Of a stretch of 64,000 bases of DNA, positions 1 to 11,863 are shown in pieces; the first letter of the stretch is position 1, and every line of letters begins with the position of its first letter. Location of the stretch: positions 1,302,001 to 1,366,000 of the forward strand of contig CAJGZL010000001.1 in assembly GCA_904846145.1 (NCBI GenBank), in the 5' to 3' direction. Origin of the DNA: Psychrobacter immobilis (lineage in GTDB: Bacteria > Pseudomonadota > Gammaproteobacteria > Pseudomonadales > Moraxellaceae). Below the pieces are notes generated by a model that did no database searches, was not told the DNA's origin, and was given only the letters and a program-made list of their open reading frames with translations. Both the position numbers and the translations under genes were made by a program.

Positions 1-3000
1 GTATCTGCTGTACCATTCAATTTCATCACCCAACGACCATTGTCAGAGACTCTCGATAGACCGACAGCAACTGCGCTCTCGCCGTTGTAGGTTGCAATAC
101 CACCACCAATCAATGAGCGACCTGGTAGGAATGACTGAGGTATCGACGACATTGCCATAGCTGCTGAGATACCAGCATTAGCGTCATCTTCTACTTCACC
201 TATTTTATAGCCAAGCTCGTTGATGCTGTTATTGATCACATTACCAAAGTTATTCAACTGACCGCCGTTAATAGCATCTGTACTGCCATCAGCGATGACA
301 CCATCAGCGACACCAGTCACTACTTTACCGCCTGCGTTAATGCCAGTCGCTGTGATGCTTGGACCGTCTTTGATAGTCACACCGTCATTGTTAACGACGG
401 TATTGCCAGTAGTAACGCTGCCATCATTGCCTAGGTCTATGTCTTTGTTAAGGTTGAAGATGACCTCATTATCATTAGCAGGTTTAGTGACTTTGATGTT
501 GCCATCAGTGTTGTTAAAGTCAACCGTGCCGCCATTAGCTACATTTGATGAGTTACCACCTTGAGCGGTGACATTGAAGCCTTTATTAGCGCCTGCAACG
601 ACATTATTTAGCTGACCGACGTTAACGGCATCGGTGTCATTTTTACCAGCACCGACACCTGTGATGACATTGCCGCCATTATTAAGACCTGCATTGCCTA
701 GAGTCACATCACCTTTGTCACCGCCGGTGATGGTTAGACCGTCATTCTTAACTGTGGTATCACCTACGGTTAGGCCATCACCATTTAGCACGTTATCACC
801 AGCCGTCACGCTATCAACGTTAAGGTCTTTTGATGTTGCAACCTTATAGTCAGTAGAGCCATCCGCATTGGTAGACTTAGTAACAAGAATGTTATCACCT
901 TCGGTCACGGTTGATTTGGCTTGAGCGGCTTTGGTGTTAACAGCTTTGATAGCGTCATCAATGGTGTCTTTACCTGTACCGCCAATGTCAGTTGTGGTTA
1001 CGATACCGCCTACATTGGTTGCGTTGCCTCCAATGACGTTGGTAATAGAGCCTGCGGTAGCATTGAGCTGACCACCGTTCACCGCATCTTTGCTGTCAGG
1101 TGCGATAGTGCCGTCAGCAACGTTAATGATTTTGTTGCCACCGTTGTCAAGACCTGTCTGTGAGATTTTGACATCACCAAAGGTTGCACTGTTAAGACCA
1201 GTGAGGTCTTTGGCAAGCTTTACGGTTAATCCATTGTTACCATTAGCAGTGATACCAATATTATTACCAGTAAGCTTAGTAGTATCTGTTACGCCACCTG
1301 TGATATTGAGCGTATCGCCAAGCTTGCTATTGACAGTCGTACCGCTATCACCTGCAAAGTTTAGACCTTTATTCATACTATTATTAGTAGCATTTAACTG
1401 ATTAACGTTAACTGCATCAGTACCAAGAATCCCTGGAGCAACATTACTAATAACTTTGTTGCCTACATCAATACCTGTTTTGGTGATACTCGGACCACCG
1501 GTGATGGTAAGACCTTCTGTGTTCAGTACGCTGTTACCAACGGTCACGCTGTCAAGCTCGGTGAGATCACGAGCCATGACGAGGTTGAGTTTGCCATCTT
1601 TGCTGTCAACGCGTAGGTTGGCGCCTGAGGCGGTTGCACTGTCTGCAAGCTCGCCTTCGATGCTCAAGGTTTCGTTGAGTTTCTTGGCGATGGTGTCGCC
1701 GGTGTTACCAGCAAATTTGAGGCCGTCCGCTAAGGTGGCAACCTCTGTGTCGTCGATGACGATGCGGGTGATGCCGTCTTTGCCATCAACGCCTGGGGTG
1801 CCATCTTTGACGGTGATGGTGCCGTTGGTGCCGTCAGCGCCCGTGAGGCCGATTGAGCCATCTTTACCATTGAGGACAACGCCTGAGATGCCATCTGCGC
1901 CATTAACGCCAATGGTGCCATCTTTGCCAGGTTGTCCGTTAGCGCCTGGGCCACCAACGGTGAGGTCGCTGCCTAAGGCGAAGTCGACGTTGTTGTCGGT
2001 GATGGTGGTGATGATGCTGCCATCGGTGCTGTCATAGGTGACGGTTTCGCCAAGTTTGACGTTGTCCGCGGCGCCGTTAGCGCCTGCGATGTTAAAGCCT
2101 TTGTTCACTTGCGTGTTGGTGTCATTCAATTGACCGACGTTCACCGCATCGGTGTCGTCTGTGCCTGCCGCAACATTGGTGATTTTGTTGCCAGCAACGT
2201 CCACTTTACTGGTGGTAAAGGTTGGGCCACCGGTGATGGTAAGACCTTCTGTGTTCAGTACGCTGTTGCCAACGGTCACGCTGTCAAGCTCGGTGAGATC
2301 ACGAGCCATGACGAGGTTGAGTTTGCCATCTTTGCTGTCAACGCGTAGGTTGGCGCCTGAGGCGGTTGCACTGTCTGCAAGCTCGCCTTCGATGCTCAAG
2401 GTTTCGTTGAGTTTCTTGGCGATGGTGTCGCCGGTGTTACCAGCAAATTTGAGGCCGTCCGCTAAGGTGGCAACCTCTGTGTCGTCGATGACGATGCGGG
2501 TGATGCCGTCTTTGCCATCAACGCCTGGGGTGCCATCTTTGACGGTGATGGTGCCGTTGGTGCCGTCAGCGCCCGTGAGGCCGATTGAGCCATCTTTACC
2601 ATTGAGGACAACGCCTGAGATGCCATCTGCGCCATTAACGCCAATGGTGCCATCTTTGCCAGGTTGTCCGTTAGCGCCTGGGCCACCAACGGTGAGGTCG
2701 CTGCCTAAGGCGAAGTCGACGTTGTTGTCGGTGATGGTGGTGATGATGCTGCCATCGGTGCTGTCATAGGTGACGGTTTCGCCAAGTTTGACGTTGTCCG
2801 CGGCGCCGTTAGCGCCTGCGATGTTAAAGCCTTTGTTCACTTGCGTGTTGGTGTCATTCAATTGACCGACGTTCACCGCATCGGTGTCGTCTGTGCCTGC
2901 CGCAACATTGGTGATTTTGTTGCCAGCTACGTCCACTTGACTACTGGTAAAGGTTGGGCCACCGGTGATGGTAAGACCTTCTGTGTTCAGTACGCTGTTG

Positions 3001-6000
3001 CCAACGGTCACGCTGTCAAGCTCGGTGAGATCACGAGCCATGACGAGGTTGAGTTTGCCATCTTTGCTGTCAACGCGTAGGTTGGCGCCTGAGGCGGTTG
3101 CACTGTCTGCAAGCTCGCCTTCGATGCTCAAGGTTTCGTTGAGTTTCTTGGCGATGGTGTCGCCGGTGTTACCAGCAAATTTGAGGCCGTCCGCTAAGGT
3201 GGCAACCTCTGTGTCGTCGATGACGATGCGGGTGATGCCGTCTTTGCCATCAACGCCTGGGGTGCCATCTTTGACGGTGATGGTGCCGTTGGTGCCATCA
3301 GCGCCCGTGAGGCCGATTGAGCCATCTTTACCATTGAGGACAACGCCTGAGATGCCATCTGCGCCATTAACGCCAATGGTGCCATCTTTGCCAGGTTGTC
3401 CGTTAGCGCCTGGGCCACCAACGGTGAGGTCGCTGCCTAAGGCGAAGTCGACGTTGTTGTCGGTGATGGTGGTGATGATGCTGCCATCGGTGCTGTCATA
3501 GGTGACGGTTTCGCCAAGTTTGACGTTGTCCGCGGCGCCGTTAGCGCCTGCGATGTTAAAGCCTTTGTTCACTTGCGTGTTGGTGTCATTCAATTGACCG
3601 ACGTTCACCGCATCGGTGTCGTCTGTGCCTGCCGCAACATTGGTGATTTTGTTGCCAGCAACGTCCACTTTACTGGTGGTAAAGGTTGGGCCACCGTGAT
3701 GGTAAGACCTTCTGTGTTCAGTACGCTGTTGCCAACGGTCACGCTGTCAAGCTCGGTGAGATCACGAGCCATGACGAGGTTGAGTTTGCCATCTTTGCTG
3801 TCAACGCGTAGGTTGGCGCCTGAGGCGGTTGCACTGTCTGCAAGCTCGCCTTCGATGCTCAAGGTTTCGTTGAGTTTCTTGGCGATGGTGTCGCCGGTGT
3901 TACCAGCAAATTTGAGGCCGTCCGCTAAGGTGGCAACCTCTGTGTCGTCGATGACGATGCGGGTGATGCCGTCTTTGCCATCAACGCCTGGGGTGCCATC
4001 TTTGACGGTGATGGTGCCGTTGGTGCCGTCAGCGCCCGTGAGGCCGATTGAGCCATCTTTACCATTGAGGACAACGCCTGAGATGCCATCTGCGCCATTA
4101 ACGCCAATGGTGCCATCTTTGCCAGGAAGTCCGTTAGCGCCTGGGCCACCAACGGTGAGGTCGCTGCCTAAGGCGAAGTCGACGTTGTTGTCGGTGATGG
4201 TGGTGATGATGCTGCCATCGGTGCTGTCATAGGTGACGGTTTCGCCAAGTTTGACGTTGTCCGCGGCGCCGTTAGCGCCTGCGATGTTAAAGCCTTTGTT
4301 CACTTGCGTGTTGGTGTCATTCAATTGACCGACGTTCACCGCATCGGTGTCGTCTGTGCCTGCCGCAACATTGGTGATTTTGTTGCCAGCAACGTCCACT
4401 TTACTGGTGGTAAAGGTTGGGCCACCGGTGATGGTAAGACCTTCTGTGTTCAGTACGCTGTTGCCAACGGTCACGCTGTCAAGCTCGGTGAGATCACGAG
4501 CCATGACGAGGTTGAGTTTGCCATCTTTGCTGTCAACGCGTAGGTTGGCGCCTGAGGCGGTTGCACTGTCTGCAAGCTCGCCTTCGATGCTCAAGGTTTC
4601 GTTGAGTTTCTTGGCGATGGTGTCGCCGGTGTTACCAGCAAATTTGAGGCCGTCCGCTAAGGTGGCAACCTCTGTGTCGTCGATGACGATGCGGGTGATG
4701 CCGTCTTTGCCATCAACGCCTGGGGTGCCATCTTTGACGGTGATGGTGCCGTTGGTGCCGTCAGCGCCCGTGAGGCCGATTGAGCCATCTTTACCATTGA
4801 GGACAACGCCTGAGATGCCATCTGCGCCATTAACGCCAATGGTGCCATCTTTGCCAGGAAGTCCGTTAGCGCCTGGGCCACCAACGGTGAGGTCGCTGCC
4901 TAAGGCGAAGTCGACGTTGTTGTCGGTGATGGTGGTGATGATGCTGCCATCGGTGCTGTCATAGGTGACGGTTTCGCCAAGTTTGACGTTGTCCGCGGCG
5001 CCGTTAGCGCCTGCGATGTTAAAGCCTTTGTTCACTTGCGTGTTGGTGTCATTCAATTGACCGACGTTCACCGCATCGGTGTCGTCTGTGCCTGCCGCAA
5101 CATTGGTGATTTTGTTGCCAGCAACGTCCACTTTACTGGTGGTAAAGGTTGGGCCACCAGTGATGGTGAGACCTTCTGTGTTCAGTACGCTGTTGCCAAC
5201 GGTCACGCTGTCAAGCTCGGTGAGATCACGAGCCATGACGAGGTTGAGTTTGCCATCTTTGCTGTCAACGCGTAGGTTGGCGCCTGAGGCGGTTGCACTG
5301 TCTGCAAGCTCGCCTTCGATGCTCAAGGTTTCGTTGAGTTTCTTGGCGATGGTGTCGCCGGTGTTACCAGCAAATTTGAGGCCGTCCGCTAAGGTGGCAA
5401 CCTCTGTGTCGTCGATGACGATGCGGGTGATGCCGTCTTTGCCATCAACGCCTGGGGTGCCATCTTTGACGGTGATGGTGCCGTTGGTGCCGTCAGCGCC
5501 CGTGAGGCCGATTGAGCCATCTTTACCATTGAGGACAACGCCTGAGATGCCATCTGCGCCATTAACGCCAATGGTGCCATCTTTGCCAGGAAGTCCGTTA
5601 GCGCCTGGGCCACCAACGGTGAGGTCGCTGCCTAAGGCGAAGTCGACGTTGTTGTCGGTGATGGTGGTGATGATGCTGCCATCGGTGCTGTCATAGGTGA
5701 CGGTTTCGCCAAGTTTGACGTTGTCCGCGGCGCCGTTAGCGCCTGCGATGTTAAAGCCTTTGTTCACTTGCGTGTTGGTGTCATTCAATTGACCGACGTT
5801 CACCGCATCGGTGTCGTCTGTGCCTGCCGCAACATTGGTGATTTTGTTGCCAGCAACGTCCACTTTACTGGTGGTAAAGGTTGGGCCACCGGTGATGGTA
5901 AGACCTTCTGTGTTCAGTACGCTGTTGCCAACGGTCACGCTGTCAAGCTCGGTGAGATCACGAGCCATGACGAGGTTGAGTTTGCCATCTTTGCTGTCAA

Positions 6001-9000
6001 CGCGTAGGTTGGCGCCTGAGGCGGTTGCACTGTCTGCAAGCTCGCCTTCGATGCTCAAGGTTTCGTTGAGTTTCTTGGCGATGGTGTCGCCGGTGTTACC
6101 AGCAAATTTGAGGCCGTCCGCTAAGGTGGCAACCTCTGTGTCGTCGATGACGATGCGGGTGATGCCGTCAACGCCATCAACGCCTGGGGTGCCATCTTTG
6201 ACGGTGATGGTGCCGTTGGTGCCGTCAGCGCCCGTGAGGCCGATTGAGCCATCTTTACCATTGAGGACAACGCCTGAGATGCCATCTGCGCCATTAACGC
6301 CAATGGTGCCATCTTTGCCAGGTTGTCCGTTAGCGCCTGGGCCACCAACGGTGAGGTCGCTGCCTAAGGCGAAGTCGACGTTGTTGTCGGTGATGGTGGT
6401 GATGATGCTGCCATCGGTGCTGTCATAGGTGACGGTTTCGCCAAGTTTGACGTTGTCCGCGGCGCCGTTAGCGCCTGCGATGTTAAAGCCTTTGTTGATA
6501 GTTTCATTAGAAGCTGTTAGCTGATCAACGTTGACTGCATCAGTTCCTGCAACCCCTGTGGCGACATTTGAGATAACTTTGCTACCGGCATCAATACCAC
6601 TTGTGGTGATGCTTGGGTTGCCTGCGCCTAAGGTTAGGCCTGTGTTAGTTAAGATGCTGTTGCCAGCAGTAAAGCTGTTTGCGGTGACGCTACCTACAGT
6701 AATGTCATTTGCAAGATCGTAGTTAATAGTGTTATCAGCGGTTTTAGTAACTACTAAATTATTATCGTCATTAGTAAAGTCAACGGTCTCACCAAGCTTG
6801 ACGTTGTCTGAGTTTTTGCCCTCAGCGCTGATGTTGAAGCCTTTAGCGATATCAGTAGTATTAGTACCTACTTGCGTTAGGGTGTCTTTAGTCTTTTGAC
6901 CTAAAGCGACTTGGTAGTCGGTATCATTGTTAGCATCTTTGGTGCCTTTGGTGACGGTAAGGGCGTCATTATCCGCTGAGCTTACTGTGGTGCCATCTGC
7001 ATTGACGGTGTAAGTGGTTTCATTACCATTAACTTCTGTGACAACGCTTGCATTGGTGCCGCCTGCAACAACTGTTTTACCTATGCCTGCGGTGATGCCT
7101 TTTAGCTGATCAACGTTGACTGCATCAGTTCCTGCAACCCCTGTGGCTACATTTGAAATAACTTTGCTACCGGCATCAATACCGCTGGTGGTGATGCTTG
7201 GGTTGCCTGCGCCTAAGGTGAGGCCTGTGTTAGTTAAGATGCTGTTACCAGCAGTAAAGCTGTTTGCGGTGACGGTGTCAACGGTGAGGTCTTTATTAAG
7301 TGCAAAGTCAACGACGTTGCCTGTTTTGCTGACGGTGATGTTAGTTTCACCATTAGCAGTGCCGATGTCTACGGTGTCGCCCGCTTTGATTGCACCTGTA
7401 TCAGCACCATTACTCTCAAGGTTGAAGCCACCTTGTAAGGTTGTGATGTCACCTGCGTTTTTGGTGATGTTTTTGGTGTTGTTGGTGACGTTGGTGTTGG
7501 TAGTATTGAGCTGGCTACCATTAATAGCGTCTTTAGAATCTTTGCTGATGTCGCCATCTGCTACATTGGTAATTTTGTTGCCAGCAACGTCCACTTGACT
7601 GGTGGTAAAGGTCGGACCACCGGTGATGGTGAGGCCATCGTTGTTTAATACGCTATTGCCTGTGGTGACGCTAGCTAAGCTGATATTCTGCTTAACTGAG
7701 ATCTTAACGCCACCTGCCTCCTCGGTTAGGTCTATGTTGTCGCCAGTGACGAAGTTAGCAGTGTTGTCATCTTTAGTTAAGGTCTTGACGTTTTGACCAT
7801 CAATTTGGGTAACGACTGACTGTAGTGAGCTATCGGCTTTATCTAAGCTGTCTTTGGTGTCTTTGCCTAAGGCTACTTGGTAGTCGGTAACGTTGTTAGC
7901 ATCTTTGGTGCCTTTGGTGACGGTAAGGGCGTCATTATCCGCTGAGCTTACTGTGGTGCCATCGGCATTGACGGTGTAAGTGGTCTTGTTGCCATCAACT
8001 TTTGTAGCAACGCTTGTATTGGTGCCGCCCTCTACTACAGTTTTACCTAGACCTGCGGTAAAGGATTTAATATCGCCAATATTCGCAGCGTTGGTGTCTA
8101 CATTGCCACCGCTTGCGACGTTAGTGATCTTGTCACCACCAACACTTAAGCCATCAGCCGTGCTGGTTAAGACCGTGTTGTTGGTCGCATTACCTATGGT
8201 CACTTGATTGACACTGATGTCTTTAGCTAGATCATAGTTGATGGTGTTGTTAGCGGTTTTAGTGACCACTAAGTTGTTGTCATCATTAGTAAAGTCGACG
8301 GTCTCACCAAGCTTGACGTTGTCTTTGTTCTGACCTTCAGCTGTGATGTTGAAACCTTTGTTGACGGTTTCAGAAACATTGGTAATTGATTGATTAGTGG
8401 CGTTGAGTTGACTGCCATTAATGGCATCAGTGCTATCTGCGCTAATCTTACCGCTAGCCACATTTTTGATTTGACGCTCAGAACCCTTGGAGCCTACAGA
8501 AACTTGAGCGCCAGTATCACCGTCTTCGACACTGCCCGCAAAATTGTATTTAACGCCATTAATAGTAACTGACTTCTCAGAGGTCGCATCGCCATCGGTG
8601 GTTGAACCTGCACCTAATGCAACTGAGCCCTTTTTGGTCGCTTTAGAAGCTACACCAAATGCAGATGAGGCGTCGCCACTTGCTTCAGCACGAGTACCAA
8701 AAGCCGTAGACAAAGCACCTGACGCTGCAGACTGTACACCAATAGTAATTGCGCCAGCACCTGAAGCTTTAGCTGGTGTATAAAGATTACTGGTATCAAC
8801 TAAGTCTTTGCCACCAGAGTATTCTTTAAATAGAGCGTTTACAGTGCCGCCATTCAGGGCGCTTGCCGCGGTGCTACCATTTGTATTTGTTCTTGAAGCA
8901 TCGTTTAGATCGTCGCCACCTATTGCTATAGATGAATTACCTGCTGAGACAGTGTTGGCACCAATAGCAATGGACTGGTTACCACTAGAGGTTGTTGGTG

Positions 9001-11041
9001 CTGAGTCACTTAGATTATCCTGAACACCACCGATAGCGATAGACTGTTGGCCTGAGGCTACAGAGTTATTACCAATAGCTACGCTGTTGACACCTTGACC
9101 TGTGGCACCGCCACCGATAGCAACGGTGTTTGTTCCAGCAGCAGTGGTATCTTTACCTATAGCAATGGCATTCGTACCCGTTGCGCCTTTATTATCTGCG
9201 TTGCCACCACCTGTAGAGTTTACACTGAAGTATTTAACTGATCCGCCGCCCGATATAATAGCAGCATTAAGCTGGCTTAAGTTGACCGCATCTTTATCAT
9301 TAGTACCGTTGGCGACATTGGTAATCTTGTCGCCACCGACACTCAAACCATTAGCCGTGCTGGTTAAGACCGTGTTGTTGGTCGCATTACCTATGGTCAC
9401 TTGATTGACACTGATGTCTTTAGCAAGATCATAGTTGATGGTGTTATTAGCAGTTTTAGTGACAACTAGATTATTGTCGTCATTAGTGAAGTCAACGGTC
9501 TCACCAAGCTTGACGTTGTCTGAGTTTTTGCCCTCAGCGCTGATGTTGAAGCCTTTAGCGATAGTGTTGGTGTTATTGCTAATGTTAGTTGTGTTGTTCT
9601 TAATGTTGGTAGTGTTAGTACCCACTTGCGTTAAAGTGTCTTTGGTCTTTTGACCTAAGTCAACTTTATAGTCGGTGACGTTGTTAGCATCTTTAGTGCC
9701 AGCGGTAACGGTAATCGCATCATTATTTGCTGAGCTAACTTTAGTACCATCGGTATTGACCGTATAAGTGGTTGTGTTGCCGTCTACTTTTGTGGCTACA
9801 TTAGCATTCGTGCCACCTTTTACAACTGTTTTTCCAAGACCTGTGGTGAGAGACTTAATATCGCCAATATTTGCGGCATTCGTGTCTACATTACCACCGC
9901 TCTTCACATTGGTGATCTGGTTGCCACCATTGTTAAGACCGTTATTAGTCAAGTTGACATTTTGGTTAGGGCCACCTGCTATATTAATACCCGCATTGTT
10001 GACGACAGTATTGCCGATCTTAAGATGACCCTCTTGAGTCAAATCAATCTTTTTAGATAGCTTAACGGTTAGAGTATCATGACCGTCAGCGACCACTCCG
10101 ATATTATTATCAGTTAGATTAGTAGCGCCGCCTTTGACCTTTAGAGTCTCACCTAATTTGCGATCAACATTGCTGCCCGTATCACCTGCAAAGGTAATTG
10201 GCTTTTTAGTGGCTGAAGATAGTTCATGAGCGACTGAATACAGCTGGCTGCCGTTAATAGCATCAGTGCTATGAGCATTAATATTACCTGCGGCGACGTT
10301 TTTGAGTTGACGCTCATTACCTGCACTACCAAACGATACCTGATCGCCTGCGTGAATGTCTTTTGAACCAGCAAAACCGCCAAAAGTCACATCGCCGACT
10401 TTGGCACTTTGAACGCCGTTAGCGTCTTTATCGGTAATAGAGTGAGCTCCAATGGCGACTGAACCGTGTTTGGTCGCTTTTGCCACTTTACCAAGAGCAG
10501 TAGCGTAATCTGCTGTTGCTTCAGAGTATGATCCAACTGAGGTAGAGCCGAATTTTTCTGCTTTTGCCTTATGACCGACGGCTGAAGCATATTTTTCTAA
10601 CGCTTCAGATTGTGATCCAATCGCGGTAGAAGCGTATGCTTTTGCTTTCGCTATCTTACCGAAGGCTGAAGCATACTGGTCTGTCGCCTCAGAGTATGCG
10701 CCAACTGCAGTAGCACCATGGCCTCTCGCTAGTGCAACGTTACCTATTGCAACACCGTAATTATCAGCGCTGGCGCCATAGCCACAAGTCACCGCAGTAG
10801 TTCCTATACAATAGAAATTATTATAAGTTGCGCTAGCTTGCATGCTCAGCCCTGAGGCTGCTAGTCCTGCACATATCGCACTCAGACGCAATGCGTTACT
10901 ATTTGAGTTGATGACATCCAAAGCGTTAGCACCTGAACTGACCGCTCCGCTTGATGACTTACCTTGGCTCTTGGCATACTCTGCAACAGCAGTGAAGCAG
11001 CCTAATGAGCGATTCCAAACAACTTTATAATTACGATTCAT
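1..11041 (-). CDS. Giant YadA-type trimeric autotransporter adhesin (3' end off window; one frameshift)
   Basis: This is a type Vc surface adhesin: a trimer whose C-terminal barrel sits in the outer membrane and displays a long fibre. Reading starts at ATG 11041, with AGGAAG seven bases upstream. Residues 1-80 form an extended signal peptide region (MNRNYKVVWN...), as in this family. Residues about 85-200 are YadA head repeats (AVGAYSEA-type), followed by a neck (DAINGSQL). A second head (AIAIGKDT, SVAIGNNS) lies near residues 605-860, and stalk repeats follow. From about residue 1515 there are 244-residue tandem repeats with collagen-like triplets. After correcting one missing base at about 3696, the frame stays open to the window start. 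There the anchor domain is readable (DANAGISAAMAM, SFLPGRSLIGGG, RVSDNGRWVMKLNGTAD), so only roughly the last dozen residues are missing. The corrected protein exceeds 3,680 residues. As read, it would stop at 3605 after 2,478 residues and lose the anchor. Confidence 0.93.
1494..6496 (-). repeat. Array of 732-bp (244-residue) tandem coding repeats, six full plus one partial copy
   Basis: Each unit encodes NKGFNIAGANG..., then a collagen-like block, then ITRIVIDDTEVATLADGLKF, then KLNETLSIEGEL, then a DAVNVGQL neck. Boundaries in translation order are about 5765-6496, 5033-5764, 4301-5032, 3570-4300 (731 bp), 2838-3569, 2106-2837, and a partial copy 1494-2105. Copies differ by only a few bases. 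Variants include NGLPG in copies 2-4 versus NGQPG in copies 1 and 5-7, and VDGVDG only in copy 1. Such uniformity suggests recent unequal crossing-over or gene conversion. It also makes the region prone to misassembly. Confidence 0.95.
3690..3700 (-). other. Single-base deletion (frameshift) in adhesin repeat copy 4
   Basis: Most other copies of the 732-bp repeat read ccaccggtgatgg here, and one reads ccaccagtgatgg; this copy reads ccaccgtgatgg, one g short. The spacing between equivalent points in the copies is 732, 732, 731, 732, 732, which puts the deletion in this copy alone. Upstream coding uses one minus frame, and everything from here to the anchor uses the next. The protein would end with 29 out-of-frame residues at 3605. 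Confidence 0.95.
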
Positions 11042-11863
11042 GAGAGTGCTTCCTGTGTATTCAAACGTTTGTATTAGTTAATGAGCAAATGCGTTTAGCG
11101 AATGAGTGAGTTCTAAAAAATGAGCTAAATTGGTAACGAATGGTTCAATAATTAGTTAAATATGTGATTTCTTGTAAGTTATATATAATGTTAGTTAGAA
11201 AGACCAACCATATCAATGTCACCCATATGAGATTTAATACCGCTTGTCTAATTAAAATATGAATAGATAGTTTCAAGCTCAGAACTTCATTTATTTTGAC
11301 TATTTCTAACTATTATTAAAAACAATTGTCAACTAAATAATGAAAAATACTATTATAGATAGGCTTATTTTCAAAATGCCTAATGGTCAAATCACTGTAG
11401 AGTAAAAGAGCTATTTATTAGAAATAGTTAACTGTTTTTATAGCGTTGTGATTGTAGAGTTATTGAAAACAAAGAGCCAATATTCTTATAGATATATATT
11501 TATTCGAAATATCAATGTCTTATCAGCCAATTTAATAAAATCAACACTCTTTCTTGAAGTCACTGATTACTGTTTAATAGACTGGTATAAAGTTGATAGG
11601 TAGCTAGATTTTTAGCTAAAAACTCAATATGGAAGGAAGTTATTTCTTAAAATGCCAAATGAGCACGTCTTAAACAAAGTCCTGCTATTGTTCAATGCCG
11701 ATAACTCAGTTTTTAAGGTGAAATTGTGCAAAAATACGACCTATTTGTGTGTGAAATCTATACAGCTTTTACAATAGAAACCTACATAGAATTGAGACAT
11801 ATATTGTTAAATTGGTGATTGAGTTTTCACCCTGTTATCTACTACTGATAACCGCTAACTATT
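11042..11863. other. 822-bp AT-rich intergenic region between adhesin and amidohydrolase
   Basis: This is the divergent intergenic region holding the 5' regions of both genes. It is strongly AT-rich with many runs of A and T. I see no convincing open frame, RNA gene or terminator. Its length and composition would fit complex regulation of the adhesin, but I cannot assign a specific promoter or operator. Confidence 0.5.

Noticed and set aside
3605..3700. Programmed frameshift in the adhesin
   Set aside because: There is no slippery heptamer; other copies are one base longer, so a simple deletion explains it.
1494..6496. CRISPR-like array
   Set aside because: Repeats are 732 bp, coding and without unique spacers.
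295..9653. Many plus-strand open frames of 60-220 codons inside the adhesin
   Set aside because: They are opposite-strand shadows of the repetitive adhesin gene; they repeat with the 732-bp period and are rich in Val/Leu/Pro/Ser as expected of shadows.
11042..11863. Riboswitch or sRNA in the long intergenic region
   Set aside because: No stable GC-rich stem or terminator is visible; only A/T-rich sequence.
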